NCBI GenBank assembly: GCA_025056515.1
Contig: JANWWB010000139.1
Location: 1-13,221 of the forward strand
Origin: Anaerolineales bacterium
GTDB taxonomy: Bacteria; Chloroflexota; Anaerolineae; Anaerolineales; Villigracilaceae
Length of the DNA stretch: 13,221 nucleotides
Direction of reading: 5' to 3'
Made by a program: the position numbers and the translations under genes. Shown here one piece after another: positions 7,502 to 13,221 of this stretch (positions are counted from its first letter, which is position 1; the number at the start of each line of letters is the position of its first letter). The notes beneath the pieces were generated by a model, which saw only the letters and a list, made by a program, of their open reading frames with translations, was not told where the DNA came from and did no database searches.

Positions 7502-7786
7502 ATGTCTGATCTGGACGAAGAAAAGGTTCTAGCGCCTTCAGAAGAAGAGCAGGAAAACGGGGAAGAGAATGACAATCTGATTCAATTCATCGCCGGTCGA
7601 ATCTCGTATGTCTCTCCCGAAATCGGTGCGTTTGTCAAGCGCCTGGATGACGAAGACGATGATGAAATCTTTGTGCCAATTGAAGTGATACAACGCCAGC
7701 TGAAAATCGGCTTACTCGGCCGGGGAAGCCTGGTCAAGTTAGAAAAAACACGTTCCGGTATTCGGGCAATTATGCCGTTGGATTGA
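7502..7786 (+). CDS. Small acidic protein with cold-shock-like OB-fold pattern
   Basis: The 94-residue product has a very acidic, probably disordered N-terminus (1-26), then a compact domain (about 28-94). Its order of features resembles a cold-shock domain: G-R-I-S-Y-V, a turn with IGAFVK where RNP1 (KGFGFI) would be, an acidic loop DDEDDDE, IFVPI where RNP2 (VFVHF) would be, L-x2-G-x-L-V-K-L, and a final G-I-R-A. The aromatic RNA-stacking residues of true cold-shock proteins are mostly absent, so nucleic-acid binding is inferred only. ATG 7502 is preferred over the in-frame TTG at 7472 because GAGG (7493-7496) lies 5 nt before it and the predicted start of transcription is near 7470. It is a single gene with its own promoter, converging on pepF. 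The gene call is good; the fold call is tentative. Confidence 0.75.
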   Translation: MSDLDEEKVLAPSEEEQENGEENDNLIQFIAGRISYVSPEIGAFVKRLDDEDDDEIFVPIEVIQRQLKIGLLGRGSLVKLEKTRSGIRAIMPLD

Positions 7787-7822
7787 ACCAGCCTTGTTTT
7801 GTCTGAACTATCTCAAACCTCG

Positions 7823-7858
7823 CGAAGTCCCACACCTGACTTCAAGCGTGGGACTTCG
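7823..7858. terminator. Hairpin between converging genes (11-bp perfect stem)
   Basis: Arms cgaagtcccac (7823-7833) and gtgggacttcg (7848-7858) pair perfectly around a 14-nt loop, in the 92-nt gap between the converging small acidic protein gene and pepF. A bidirectional terminator is the natural reading from position. No U-tract follows on either strand, so it is not a textbook rho-independent terminator. Confidence 0.55.
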
Positions 7859-7878
7859 TCATTTGGGGGAATTATAGC

Positions 7879-9669
7879 CTAAAGAGCGCAATAGCGCTCA
7901 ATTCTTTGCCCGATCACGGCCAAACTATCCTCCCAGAACTTCTGTGAACGGATGTCAATGCCAAAACGGGCTGCCAAGTCGGCTGCAGTCGCTTCGCCGG
8001 TAGAGGCAAGGAGCGCCTTGTAGTCGGGGAGAAAAGCGGCGCCGCGCTGTTGATAAATCTGATATAAGCCGATGCCAAAGAGCAGGCCGAACGCGTAGGG
8101 GAAGTTGTAGAACGGCAAACCGCCGTAATAGTAGTGTGGTTTCCAAGTCCACATGTAGGGATGATAGGCTGCCAGGTCGCCGTAGGTGGACTTTTGGGCG
8201 CGCTCCATAATTTCGCACAGTTCATCCGGGCTGAGCTCGGCCGTTTGACGTCGTTCAAAGACTTCCTTTTCGAAGAGGAAGCGTGAATAGATATCGACAA
8301 TCACCTGGGCATCCCCAATCAGTTGGGTTTCTAAAATAGCCAATTGCGCTTGCGAGTCGGTTGTTTCTTTGAGGAGAGCCTCCATCACAATCGTTTCGCA
8401 CAGGATGGAAGCAGTTTCGGCCAGCGTCATTGGCGTTTCTTGTTGCATTTCGGTCTTGCCGGCTTGATAGGCACAGTGATTGTGGAAAGCGTGTCCTAAT
8501 TCGTGCGCAATTGTGCTGACTTGGTCGAGCGAGCCGTCGAAATTGCATAAGATGCGGCTTTCTTTGACGCCCGGAACACCCATGCAGAATGCTCCGCCGC
8601 GTTTCCCTTCGCGTTGTTCAGCGTCTATCCAGCGGTTCTTAAAAGCGTGATCGGCAAATTCGGCCAGCTCTGTTGAAAACGAGGCAAAGTTGCGGACGAT
8701 GAATTCATGAGCCTCTTCAAAGGTGAAGGTTTGTTTCGATTCGCCCAAGGGAGCGAAAATATCCCACCAAGCCAGTTTTTCCTTGCCCAGGCGACGCGCC
8801 TTGGCAGCGAAATAACGTCGGAAGGTGGGGAAGGAAGCCTGCATGGCCGAAAGCATCGCTTCGAGCGTGGAGCGATCGATGCGAGCTAGGTCAAGCGCCT
8901 GATGCAGCGCGTCCGTGCGACCACGTCGCCGGTTCAGCGTGTTAGCCCAACCCTTGACTCCGTTCAAACAAGCTGCCAAAGGTTCGCGCACCGATTCCCA
9001 CGCTTTCAGTTCTGCTTCATAGGCGCGCTTTCGCACCGATTCATCTGGATGAGAGTGCAGGTTAATCAGGGCTGGCATAGGAAGCTTCCGCACTTCGCCG
9101 TCGAGTTCAAACTCGACGGTCAGCTGCGAGGTAATCGTCCCTTGCAATTTGCTCCAGGCGTTTGTGCCGCTCAGGCCGAGTTCGGCTGCCAGCGATTCTT
9201 CTGCCTCGCTCATTAAATAACGAGATTGTTCAGCGGCTTCTCGCAAGGCAAAAGCGTGTTGACCAGCGGTTGGGTTGGTCGCAATGATGTCCTCCAGCAC
9301 CGGAGAAAGCTTGCCAACCCAAGCTTGGAATTGGTGGCCGAGCATTTGTAAACGCACAGCGGTCATTTGGAATTCGGACATCTTCCTGGCGGCGAGGGTA
9401 TCGCGCGAATCGGTAGCAACAAACGACATCACATAAGCACGCAGGGTGCCGCTCAATTCCAAGAGAGCATTCAATCGGTCGATCACCTCCCCCATCAACG
9501 GAGCAAGTGTAGAGACAGGAACGCCGGCATCGGCAGCGGCTATTTTTTCCTTGAACAGCGTCTCCAAGGACTCGATCTGAGTTCTCATGGAGGCAAAGGC
9601 TGCTTCATATTCCGGCGACTCAAGCGAAGGATAGACATTCGAAAGGTCCCAACGTTGAGACAGAGTCAT
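7879..9669 (-). CDS. pepF: Oligoendopeptidase F (M3 family zinc metallopeptidase)
   Basis: A cytoplasmic zinc peptidase that cleaves oligopeptides, probably for recycling or nutrition. The 596-residue product has the M3 zinc motif HELGH at 389-393 (within STIAHELGHAFHNH), with the third ligand expected in the downstream MTLAETAS segment. It ends with the aromatic HPYMWTWKPHYYYGGLPFYNFPYAFG stretch typical of the pepF/M3 group. N-terminal residues WDLSNVYPSLESPEY also fit that group. There is no signal peptide. ATG 9669 is chosen over the in-frame TTG at 9687 because AAGGAG (9675-9680) lies 5 nt before it and the longer version has no such site. It has its own promoter (9707-9736), separated from the Rrf2 gene by a terminator, and is therefore probably transcribed alone. 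Substrates are unknown. Family identification is firm. Confidence 0.96.
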   Translation of the reverse strand: MTLSQRWDLSNVYPSLESPEYEAAFASMRTQIESLETLFKEKIAAADAGVPVSTLAPLMGEVIDRLNALLELSGTLRAYVMSFVATDSRDTLAARKMSEFQMTAVRLQMLGHQFQAWVGKLSPVLEDIIATNPTAGQHAFALREAAEQSRYLMSEAEESLAAELGLSGTNAWSKLQGTITSQLTVEFELDGEVRKLPMPALINLHSHPDESVRKRAYEAELKAWESVREPLAACLNGVKGWANTLNRRRGRTDALHQALDLARIDRSTLEAMLSAMQASFPTFRRYFAAKARRLGKEKLAWWDIFAPLGESKQTFTFEEAHEFIVRNFASFSTELAEFADHAFKNRWIDAEQREGKRGGAFCMGVPGVKESRILCNFDGSLDQVSTIAHELGHAFHNHCAYQAGKTEMQQETPMTLAETASILCETIVMEALLKETTDSQAQLAILETQLIGDAQVIVDIYSRFLFEKEVFERRQTAELSPDELCEIMERAQKSTYGDLAAYHPYMWTWKPHYYYGGLPFYNFPYAFGLLFGIGLYQIYQQRGAAFLPDYKALLASTGEATAADLAARFGIDIRSQKFWEDSLAVIGQRIERYCAL

Positions 9670-9706
9670 AGTAGCTCCTTGTGTCAAAGTCTTAGATTCA
9701 CGGCAA

Positions 9707-9736
9707 AGTATATCAGAAGGCCCCCCTATCTGACAA
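9707..9736 (-). promoter_or_regulatory. Promoter of pepF, TTGTCA-18-TATACT
   Basis: On the minus strand, -35 TTGTCA (9731-9736, five of six consensus bases) and -10 TATACT (9707-9712) are 18 bp apart. The predicted start is about 20 nt before the Shine-Dalgarno site. The -35 overlaps the T-tract of the terminator of the preceding gene. Confidence 0.65.
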
Positions 9737-9763
9737 AAAGCCGCCGGGAAGACCGGCGGTTTT
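9735..9763 (-). terminator. Rho-independent terminator of the Rrf2 gene
   Basis: Arms ccgccgg (9741-9747) and ccggcgg (9753-9759) enclose a 5-nt loop. On the minus strand the stem is followed by five T residues (9735-9739). It lies 13 nt beyond the Rrf2-gene stop. The + strand also has TTTT after the stem, so the structure could act both ways, though no + strand gene enters it. Confidence 0.85.
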
Positions 9764-9775
9764 CGAGAGAAAAAT

Positions 9776-10177
9776 CTACTCTTGCTGTTTCAGATTGGCA
9801 AAGGTTGTTGAACGCAACCGTTCTGCCAAAATCTGCTGTGCTTCGACCCACACCGGATGCATGATGCAGTACTCAGAGAATTCACATTTCGCTGGGTCTG
9901 CAACACACTCATTCAGGTGAATCGGTCCGTCAATCGCCTCGACAACGTCCAGCAATGTAATTTCCTCGGGAGGGCGTGCCAACCTCACGCCGCCATGGGC
10001 GCCGCGTGAGGTCTGGACAATTCCGGCAATCGAGAGTTGCGAAATAATTTTTGCCAGAAACGAAGGGGGTATCTTCATTTCTTTAGCAACCGTGCTGGTC
10101 GCGGCGCGCTGATTTCCCACGCGGCTCAAATAGTGCACAGCTCGAATTGCATAATCCGCCTGTCGAGTGATTTGCAT
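9776..10177 (-). CDS. Rrf2-family transcription regulator, IscR-like cluster ligands
   Basis: A DNA-binding regulator of the Rrf2 family. The 133-residue product begins MQITRQADYAIRAVHYLS, the family's usual start, followed by a winged helix-turn-helix (about 27-70, with SFLAKIISQL and the wing RGAHGGVRLAR). The regulatory part has C91, C98 and C104 followed by H107 (C-x6-C-x5-C-x2-H). In E. coli IscR the [2Fe-2S] ligands are C92, C98, C104 and H107, so an iron-sulfur sensor is likely. NsrR-type proteins share part of the pattern, so whether it senses cluster supply, nitric oxide or redox state is open. ATG 10177 is chosen over the in-frame start at 10204 because AAAGGA (10187-10192) lies 9 nt before it. 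No isc or suf genes adjoin it. A terminator follows the stop, and a dyad upstream (10250-10272) may be its own operator. Confidence 0.93.
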   Translation of the reverse strand: MQITRQADYAIRAVHYLSRVGNQRAATSTVAKEMKIPPSFLAKIISQLSIAGIVQTSRGAHGGVRLARPPEEITLLDVVEAIDGPIHLNECVADPAKCEFSEYCIMHPVWVEAQQILAERLRSTTFANLKQQE

Positions 10178-10214
10178 AGTCCGATTTCCTTTCGAATTGG
10201 GCAATCTTTATCTG

Positions 10215-10220
10215 ATTGTA
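10215..10220 (-). promoter_or_regulatory. Possible -10 element of the Rrf2 gene
   Basis: TACAAT on the minus strand lies about 38 nt before the start codon. No acceptable -35 is present 16-18 bp upstream, so the promoter is weak or depends on another factor. Confidence 0.3.
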
Positions 10221-10249
10221 TGGATTATTCTCTTTTTGGCTAGTGATGG

Positions 10250-10272
10250 AGGTCATAGACAAAATATGACCT
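10250..10272. promoter_or_regulatory. 8+8 bp dyad, candidate operator upstream of the Rrf2 gene
   Basis: Arms aggtcata (10250-10257) and tatgacct (10265-10272) are perfect reverse complements around a 7-bp AT-rich centre. The 23-bp size and symmetry suit a dimeric regulator. It lies about 73 bp upstream of the Rrf2 start, just upstream of the possible -10. Self-regulation is common in this family but is inferred here. Confidence 0.5.
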
Positions 10273-10338
10273 TTTACTCCGAATTTCCGTATGAGTTGTC
10301 TGGATTGGAGGAAAATTTTCTGAGCTGTTCACGAAAGC

Positions 10339-10358
10339 AAGGAGACCAGGCCCTCCTT
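10339..10358 (-). terminator. Weak hairpin after the lipoprotein gene
   Basis: Arms aaggag (10339-10344) and ctcctt (10353-10358) flank an 8-nt loop, 27 nt beyond the minus-strand lipoprotein stop. Only a short, interrupted T-run follows on that strand. Termination here is possible but not well supported. Confidence 0.3.
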
Positions 10359-10384
10359 CCTGAGGTTTAAACGTGCTCGGTGGT

Positions 10385-11224
10385 TCAGTGGCTAATCGTC
10401 ACATTTCCGGCGCCGATTTCCACCAAGATGGTCAAGAGCGGTCCCTCCCCGGTCTGGGTATACACATTCGCTTGTTGAGTCCAATGGGAGGGAAAGGCGA
10501 CATTTGCAACCGCTCCAGCCACTGTCACCTGTGCCGCCATCCCTTTCGGGATAACCAGTGTGAGGTTACTGACGCCTGTTTCGATATTGACACTGGCTGA
10601 GCGCTTCCATTCGCCGGAAAAATCCAGAATATAGTTTCCTGCCCCGCTGTTAAAATCTAATGCCGTGAAATTCGCATTGCCCAAGCCGCTCAACGTCACA
10701 TTCGAGGCGCCGGTCTGGTACCGAAAGAGTGCCATCTCGACCTGATTCGGGCGCGCAAAGTTCAGTTTCACCTCCGAAGCGCCATCCTGAACGGTCAAAT
10801 TCATCAAGGAGAGCCCGCCCAGCTCATATTCCGCCTTATACGCTCCGGCTTCAATCTGGAGGTCAATAGGAAAATTCCCCAACCTAAACTCCCACTCGTT
10901 TTTCAACTGGCGAATGTCTGGGAAATAGCCGGGATTCCAGGCACCTTGTTCAATCCGCACGTTACCCTCCTCAAAGGTCACTTGCGGTTTGAAGTCCGGA
11001 ACGTTATACGTGGCCGTGCCGCTGATTAAGGAATCGCCATCCGAGCGTAGCTTGAGCGTTCCGGTGCTAAAGACCAGCACCAGAGTCGCCTTCTCGATGC
11101 CCGAAGGTATGGGCAGGGTAATTTCATCCGTCTGCGTTGGCCGGTCTGTCGAATTGATTCGAGACGAACAAGCGCTCATCACCAAACTAACCAGAAGGAG
11201 GGTCAGTAAAACATTACGAGTCAT
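10385..11224 (-). CDS. Predicted lipoprotein with toast-rack/DUF2154-like beta-rich repeats
   Basis: An exported lipid-anchored protein of 279 residues and unknown function. Residues 1-18 form a signal peptide with two early basic positions and an apolar core, ending in M-S-A-C with C19 as the lipidated cysteine. The mature part opens with a short polar stretch. It then shows many short beta-like repeats with alternating Gly/Ala and Asn/Val, such as GASEVKLNF, GASNVTLSGLGNANF, GAGNYILDFSG, GVSNLTLVIP and GAGNVTIS. This stacked pattern resembles the toast_rack (DUF2154) and LiaF/DUF4097 beta-solenoid-like families, in which such domains sit at the cell envelope. ATG 11224 is preferred over the TTG at 11230 because AAAGGG (11232-11237) lies 7 nt before it. 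It lies between the HAD phosphatase and Rrf2 genes on the same strand, with gaps over 130 nt either side, so it need not be co-transcribed with either. Confidence 0.85.
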   Translation of the reverse strand: MTRNVLLTLLLVSLVMSACSSRINSTDRPTQTDEITLPIPSGIEKATLVLVFSTGTLKLRSDGDSLISGTATYNVPDFKPQVTFEEGNVRIEQGAWNPGYFPDIRQLKNEWEFRLGNFPIDLQIEAGAYKAEYELGGLSLMNLTVQDGASEVKLNFARPNQVEMALFRYQTGASNVTLSGLGNANFTALDFNSGAGNYILDFSGEWKRSASVNIETGVSNLTLVIPKGMAAQVTVAGAVANVAFPSHWTQQANVYTQTGEGPLLTILVEIGAGNVTISH

Positions 11225-11338
11225 TTTCAAACCCTTTCCTGAAATTTTGCACGAATGCCCAACCGGATAACCCTCAGTTGCTCATGTCGTGGAGAGTTGT
11301 TGCTAAGAGCATAGATGATCGGAGCAATTCGTTTCTCC

Positions 11339-11354
11339 CCAAGCAACCGCTTGG
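11339..11354 (-). terminator. Small hairpin directly after the HAD phosphatase gene
   Basis: Arms ccaagc and gcttgg pair around a 4-nt loop, starting 4 nt beyond the minus-strand stop. No T-tract follows, so this is a weak terminator candidate at best. Confidence 0.3.
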
Positions 11355-11358
11355 CGTT

Positions 11359-12039
11359 CTAACTTGCCTGCAGCACAGAACACACTTCTGGCGTGGTAGC
11401 CAAAACCATGTCGGCGCCGGCCCGGCGCAGCTCGTCTTCTTCGCCAAACCCGCATAGCACGCCAATCGTTTGCGCACCAGCACGCCCTCCGGCGTAGATA
11501 TCCACGATGGTATCGCCGACCATCAAGCACTCATCAGGTGGAACCCCCATCGTTTTCGCAGCGTAAAGCACAGGATCGGGATAGGGCTTGGTATGTTCGC
11601 ACGTCTGCGCTGTGACAATAACCTGGAAATAACGGCGCAAATCGAACTGGTCAAGAAAATAACCGGTCGTCCGAGTATCCCGCGCCGAGACAACCGCCAG
11701 TGGATAACGCGTGACCAAAACCTCCAGCATCTCCCGCACGCCGGGGATTATCAAGAATTTCTTCGGCGGTCGGCTAGTACGGCGTGCCATCCAATCGAAG
11801 AGCGCAAAGATTTCATCGTCCAGCCCAATTCGATCGGGTATACCAATCAAAAAGTTTGCCGGCGTCTCGCTGGCCATCACTAACCGCCGCGCTGCGCGAC
11901 TGATGTCTTGCCCCTTGAAGAGAAATCGAAAAGGGCGAAAGAGACGTTCCAATCGTTGCTGCATCAGGTCATCGGTATCGCTCAGCGTGCCGTCCACGTC
12001 AAAACAAATGGCGCGAATTTTCTCGACAAAAAGTGGCAT
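11359..12039 (-). CDS. HAD-superfamily hydrolase, phosphoglycolate phosphatase-like
   Basis: A predicted cytoplasmic phosphatase of 226 residues. All four HAD motifs are present: motif I FDVDGTLSDTDD with nucleophile D14 and acid D16; motif II VVSARDT with S118; motif III K151 in TKPYPDP; and motif IV MVGDTIVDIYAG with D176 and D180. A helical cap (about 20-95) lies between motifs I and II, as in the Gph/PGMB-like subfamily. The order DGT-S-K-GDTxxD and the PDP after the lysine are typical of phosphoglycolate or pyrophosphate phosphatases, but the substrate cannot be set from sequence. ATG 12039 is supported by AGGAGG (12047-12052) 7 nt before it. It is transcribed divergently from the DUF1232 gene; the 207-nt gap between them must hold both promoters. 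A weak promoter candidate for it lies at 12076-12104. Confidence 0.93.
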   Translation of the reverse strand: MPLFVEKIRAICFDVDGTLSDTDDLMQQRLERLFRPFRFLFKGQDISRAARRLVMASETPANFLIGIPDRIGLDDEIFALFDWMARRTSRPPKKFLIIPGVREMLEVLVTRYPLAVVSARDTRTTGYFLDQFDLRRYFQVIVTAQTCEHTKPYPDPVLYAAKTMGVPPDECLMVGDTIVDIYAGGRAGAQTIGVLCGFGEEDELRRAGADMVLATTPEVCSVLQAS

Positions 12040-12075
12040 TCCAACCCCTCCTCACAAGGTGGAATGAAGTGCGTT

Positions 12076-12104
12076 CGTATCGTACCATTCGCCAAGATGA
12101 TCAA
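12076..12104 (-). promoter_or_regulatory. Weak promoter candidate for the HAD phosphatase gene
   Basis: On the minus strand, TTGATC (12099-12104) and GATACG (12076-12081) are 17 bp apart. The -35 and spacing are reasonable, but the -10 is a poor match, so this is only a candidate. Confidence 0.3.
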
Positions 12105-12158
12105 GCGTCAGCAGATTAAATACCGCTATAGATGTCTGGAATTTTACCCCACTTCTCG

Positions 12159-12164
12159 TATAAT
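12159..12164 (+). promoter_or_regulatory. -10 element of the DUF1232 gene promoter
   Basis: A perfect TATAAT lies about 83 nt before ATG 12247. The best -35 is the weak TCTGGA at 12135-12140 with an 18-bp spacer. The expected leader of about 75 nt contains only a short 5-bp stem. Confidence 0.45.
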
Positions 12165-12246
12165 ACAGACAATCGGCTCCTTACACATGCGCCGTGACCT
12201 CGGCATCACGTGCTTGTATGTTGCTATCTTTTTTCAGGAGTTTGTT

Positions 12247-12618
12247 ATGCCCTCAAAAACCGACCTTATCGTTTCCCCGCGCGATGGTGTCTTGCAAGAC
12301 ATTGTCCGTCGCCTCAAATTAATTCTGCGCCTGATGGGCGACCGACGCGTAAATTTCTTCCTGAAACTTTTGCCTATCGGTGCGCTGGTCTATCTATTTT
12401 TCCCGGTGGATCTAGCCCCCGGCCTGACATTGCCGGTGATCGGCGCCTTGGATGACGCGGCCATTCTTTTGTTAAGCACTTCGCTCTTTATCGCTCTTTG
12501 CCCTGATGAAGTAGTTGCTGAACACTTGGCCGCGTTGGAAAAGAAAACCGAAACCCCCTCTGCTGAGACGAATTCAGAAATTATCGAAGGCGAAGCGCGG
12601 GATGTGGAACAGCCGTAG
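12247..12618 (+). CDS. DUF1232 (YkvA-like) membrane protein
   Basis: The 123-residue product has a basic N-terminus (about 1-38), then the DUF1232 core: KLLPIGALVYLFFPVDLAPG (about 40-59), a short turn, and PVIGALDDAAILLLSTSLFIAL (63-84). The P-V-D-L-x-P and G-x-L-D-D signatures are those of the family. The two apolar segments suggest a membrane hairpin. An acidic, Thr/Glu-rich tail follows. The biochemical role of the family is not established. ATG 12247 has AGGAG (12236-12240) 6 nt before it; the open frame extends far upstream but has no comparable site. The last 17 nt overlap the start of the dehydrogenase lipoprotein gene in another frame, so the two are probably co-transcribed and translationally coupled. 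Confidence 0.9.
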   Translation: MPSKTDLIVSPRDGVLQDIVRRLKLILRLMGDRRVNFFLKLLPIGALVYLFFPVDLAPGLTLPVIGALDDAAILLLSTSLFIALCPDEVVAEHLAALEKKTETPSAETNSEIIEGEARDVEQP

Positions 12619-13221
12619 AGAACTTCCTATCACCTCTTCTCTTTTGGTCTCTCTCGGTCTACTTCTGGCCGTAGGATTAGCTGCCTGCATCCCAACCCCA
12701 AGTCTGCCTGCTGCATCTTCAGCATCTCCTCAACCGACTGCGCTTTTCGCAACGCCCTCGGCTCCGACAAGCGAGCCGGAACTCCCCACGACACCGGCCA
12801 CCGAAACGCCCATCTCCTCGCCCACCCCTATTCTCTATCGAAACACCTTCCCCGACCCTGCTCTCTATTTCTGGTCTCCGATCGCCAGCGGCTTTGAGCA
12901 ACCGGTGGACATTCAAAACGCCGGTGATGGCTCAGGGCGATTATTTATTGTCGAAAAGGGCGGACGGATTCGTATCCTCGCCAATTGGCTTCCCCTGCCC
13001 GATCCGTTTCTCGATATTCACAAACGAGTGGGAAGCAAGGGATACGAACAGGGGTTGCTTGGGCTGGCCTTTCACCCTAACTTTGAACAGAATGGCTATT
13101 TCTATGTAAACTACACCGATACATTCGGAAACACGGTGGTCTCTCGCTTCCAGGTTTCGGCCGACGATCCCAACCGCGCCGATCCAAATAGCGAACTTAT
13201 CCTACTGCGCGTCGAACAACC
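12602..13221 (+). CDS. Lipoprotein glucose/sorbosone dehydrogenase-like protein (3' partial)
   Basis: The frame from ATG 12602 stays open to the window edge, giving 206 complete codons. Residues 1-28 form a signal peptide ending L-A-A-C, with C29 as the lipidated cysteine. A Pro/Thr/Ser/Glu-rich linker follows (about 30-78). A beta-propeller domain then begins (about 90 onward) with DGSGRLFIVEKGGRIRIL and the family signature GLLGLAFHPNF-x3-GYFYVNYT. This matches the soluble PQQ-type glucose/sorbosone dehydrogenase family (GSDH), which oxidises sugars or aldoses outside the cytoplasm; the histidine in AFHP corresponds to the region of the catalytic His. The cofactor-binding residues farther on are off the window, so PQQ use is unproven. 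A modest AAGG (12587-12590) lies 11 nt before the start, and the gene overlaps the DUF1232 gene by 17 nt. The linker style matches that of the protein at the left edge. Confidence 0.9.
   Translation, partial: MWNSRRELPITSSLLVSLGLLLAVGLAACIPTPSLPAASSASPQPTALFATPSAPTSEPELPTTPATETPISSPTPILYRNTFPDPALYFWSPIASGFEQPVDIQNAGDGSGRLFIVEKGGRIRILANWLPLPDPFLDIHKRVGSKGYEQGLLGLAFHPNFEQNGYFYVNYTDTFGNTVVSRFQVSADDPNRADPNSELILLRVEQ

Noticed and set aside
9367..9864. A 165-residue + strand frame across the pepF 5' end and the terminator
   Set aside because: It runs through a terminator and promoter and is antisense to two well-supported genes.
11908..12246. N-terminal extension of the DUF1232 gene
   Set aside because: The frame is open upstream, but this part is antisense to the HAD gene and crosses the predicted promoter. 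ATG 12247 has a strong AGGAG.

Overview
The window looks like chromosomal DNA of a Chloroflexota bacterium, most likely of the Anaerolineae type. This is inferred from three things: secreted proteins with Pro-Thr-Asn-Thr-Pro linkers, a DnaG zinc finger written CFGxC with a DPD TOPRIM motif, and many small lipoprotein or membrane genes of kinds common there. No 16S or other phylogenetic marker was available to test it. No phage genes, insertion sequence, CRISPR array, rRNA or tRNA was found.

Layout. (1) Positions 2-703 hold the 3' end of a secreted, cysteine-rich, Pro/Thr-linker protein that enters from the left edge. Two of its modules have the C-C-CC-C-C spacing of inhibitor cystine knots (knottins, conotoxin framework VI/VII). 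(2) A gene-poor leader with a sigma-70 type promoter (909-937) precedes a tight operon on the + strand: dnaG (primase), rpoD (principal sigma factor) and an RsmF-type rRNA m5C methyltransferase. The junctions are 1 nt and 0 nt. (3) About 390 nt without a recognisable gene precede a promoter, then a six-segment membrane protein with a central coiled coil and an apparent internal duplication. (4) A second promoter of the same TTGCTT-16-TATAAT form drives a small acidic protein with a cold-shock-like OB-fold pattern. It converges, across a hairpin, on a minus-strand block.

(5) The minus-strand block, in transcription order, is a HAD phosphatase (12039 to 11359), a toast-rack/DUF2154-like lipoprotein (11224 to 10385), an Rrf2-family regulator with the IscR cysteine/histidine set (10177 to 9776) and an oligoendopeptidase F (9669 to 7879). 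A rho-independent terminator between the last two directly abuts the pepF promoter. An 8+8 bp dyad upstream of the Rrf2 gene is a candidate operator. (6) From 12159 rightward on the + strand, a promoter element precedes a DUF1232/YkvA-like membrane protein. Its end overlaps the start of a lipoprotein-anchored glucose/sorbosone dehydrogenase that runs off the right edge.

The core genes (primase, sigma factor, rRNA methyltransferase) form a housekeeping macromolecular-synthesis unit. The rest are single genes or pairs, several of them at the cell envelope. The least ordinary item is the partial cystine-knot-like protein at the left edge. Both edge genes are incomplete, so their full architecture cannot be judged here.
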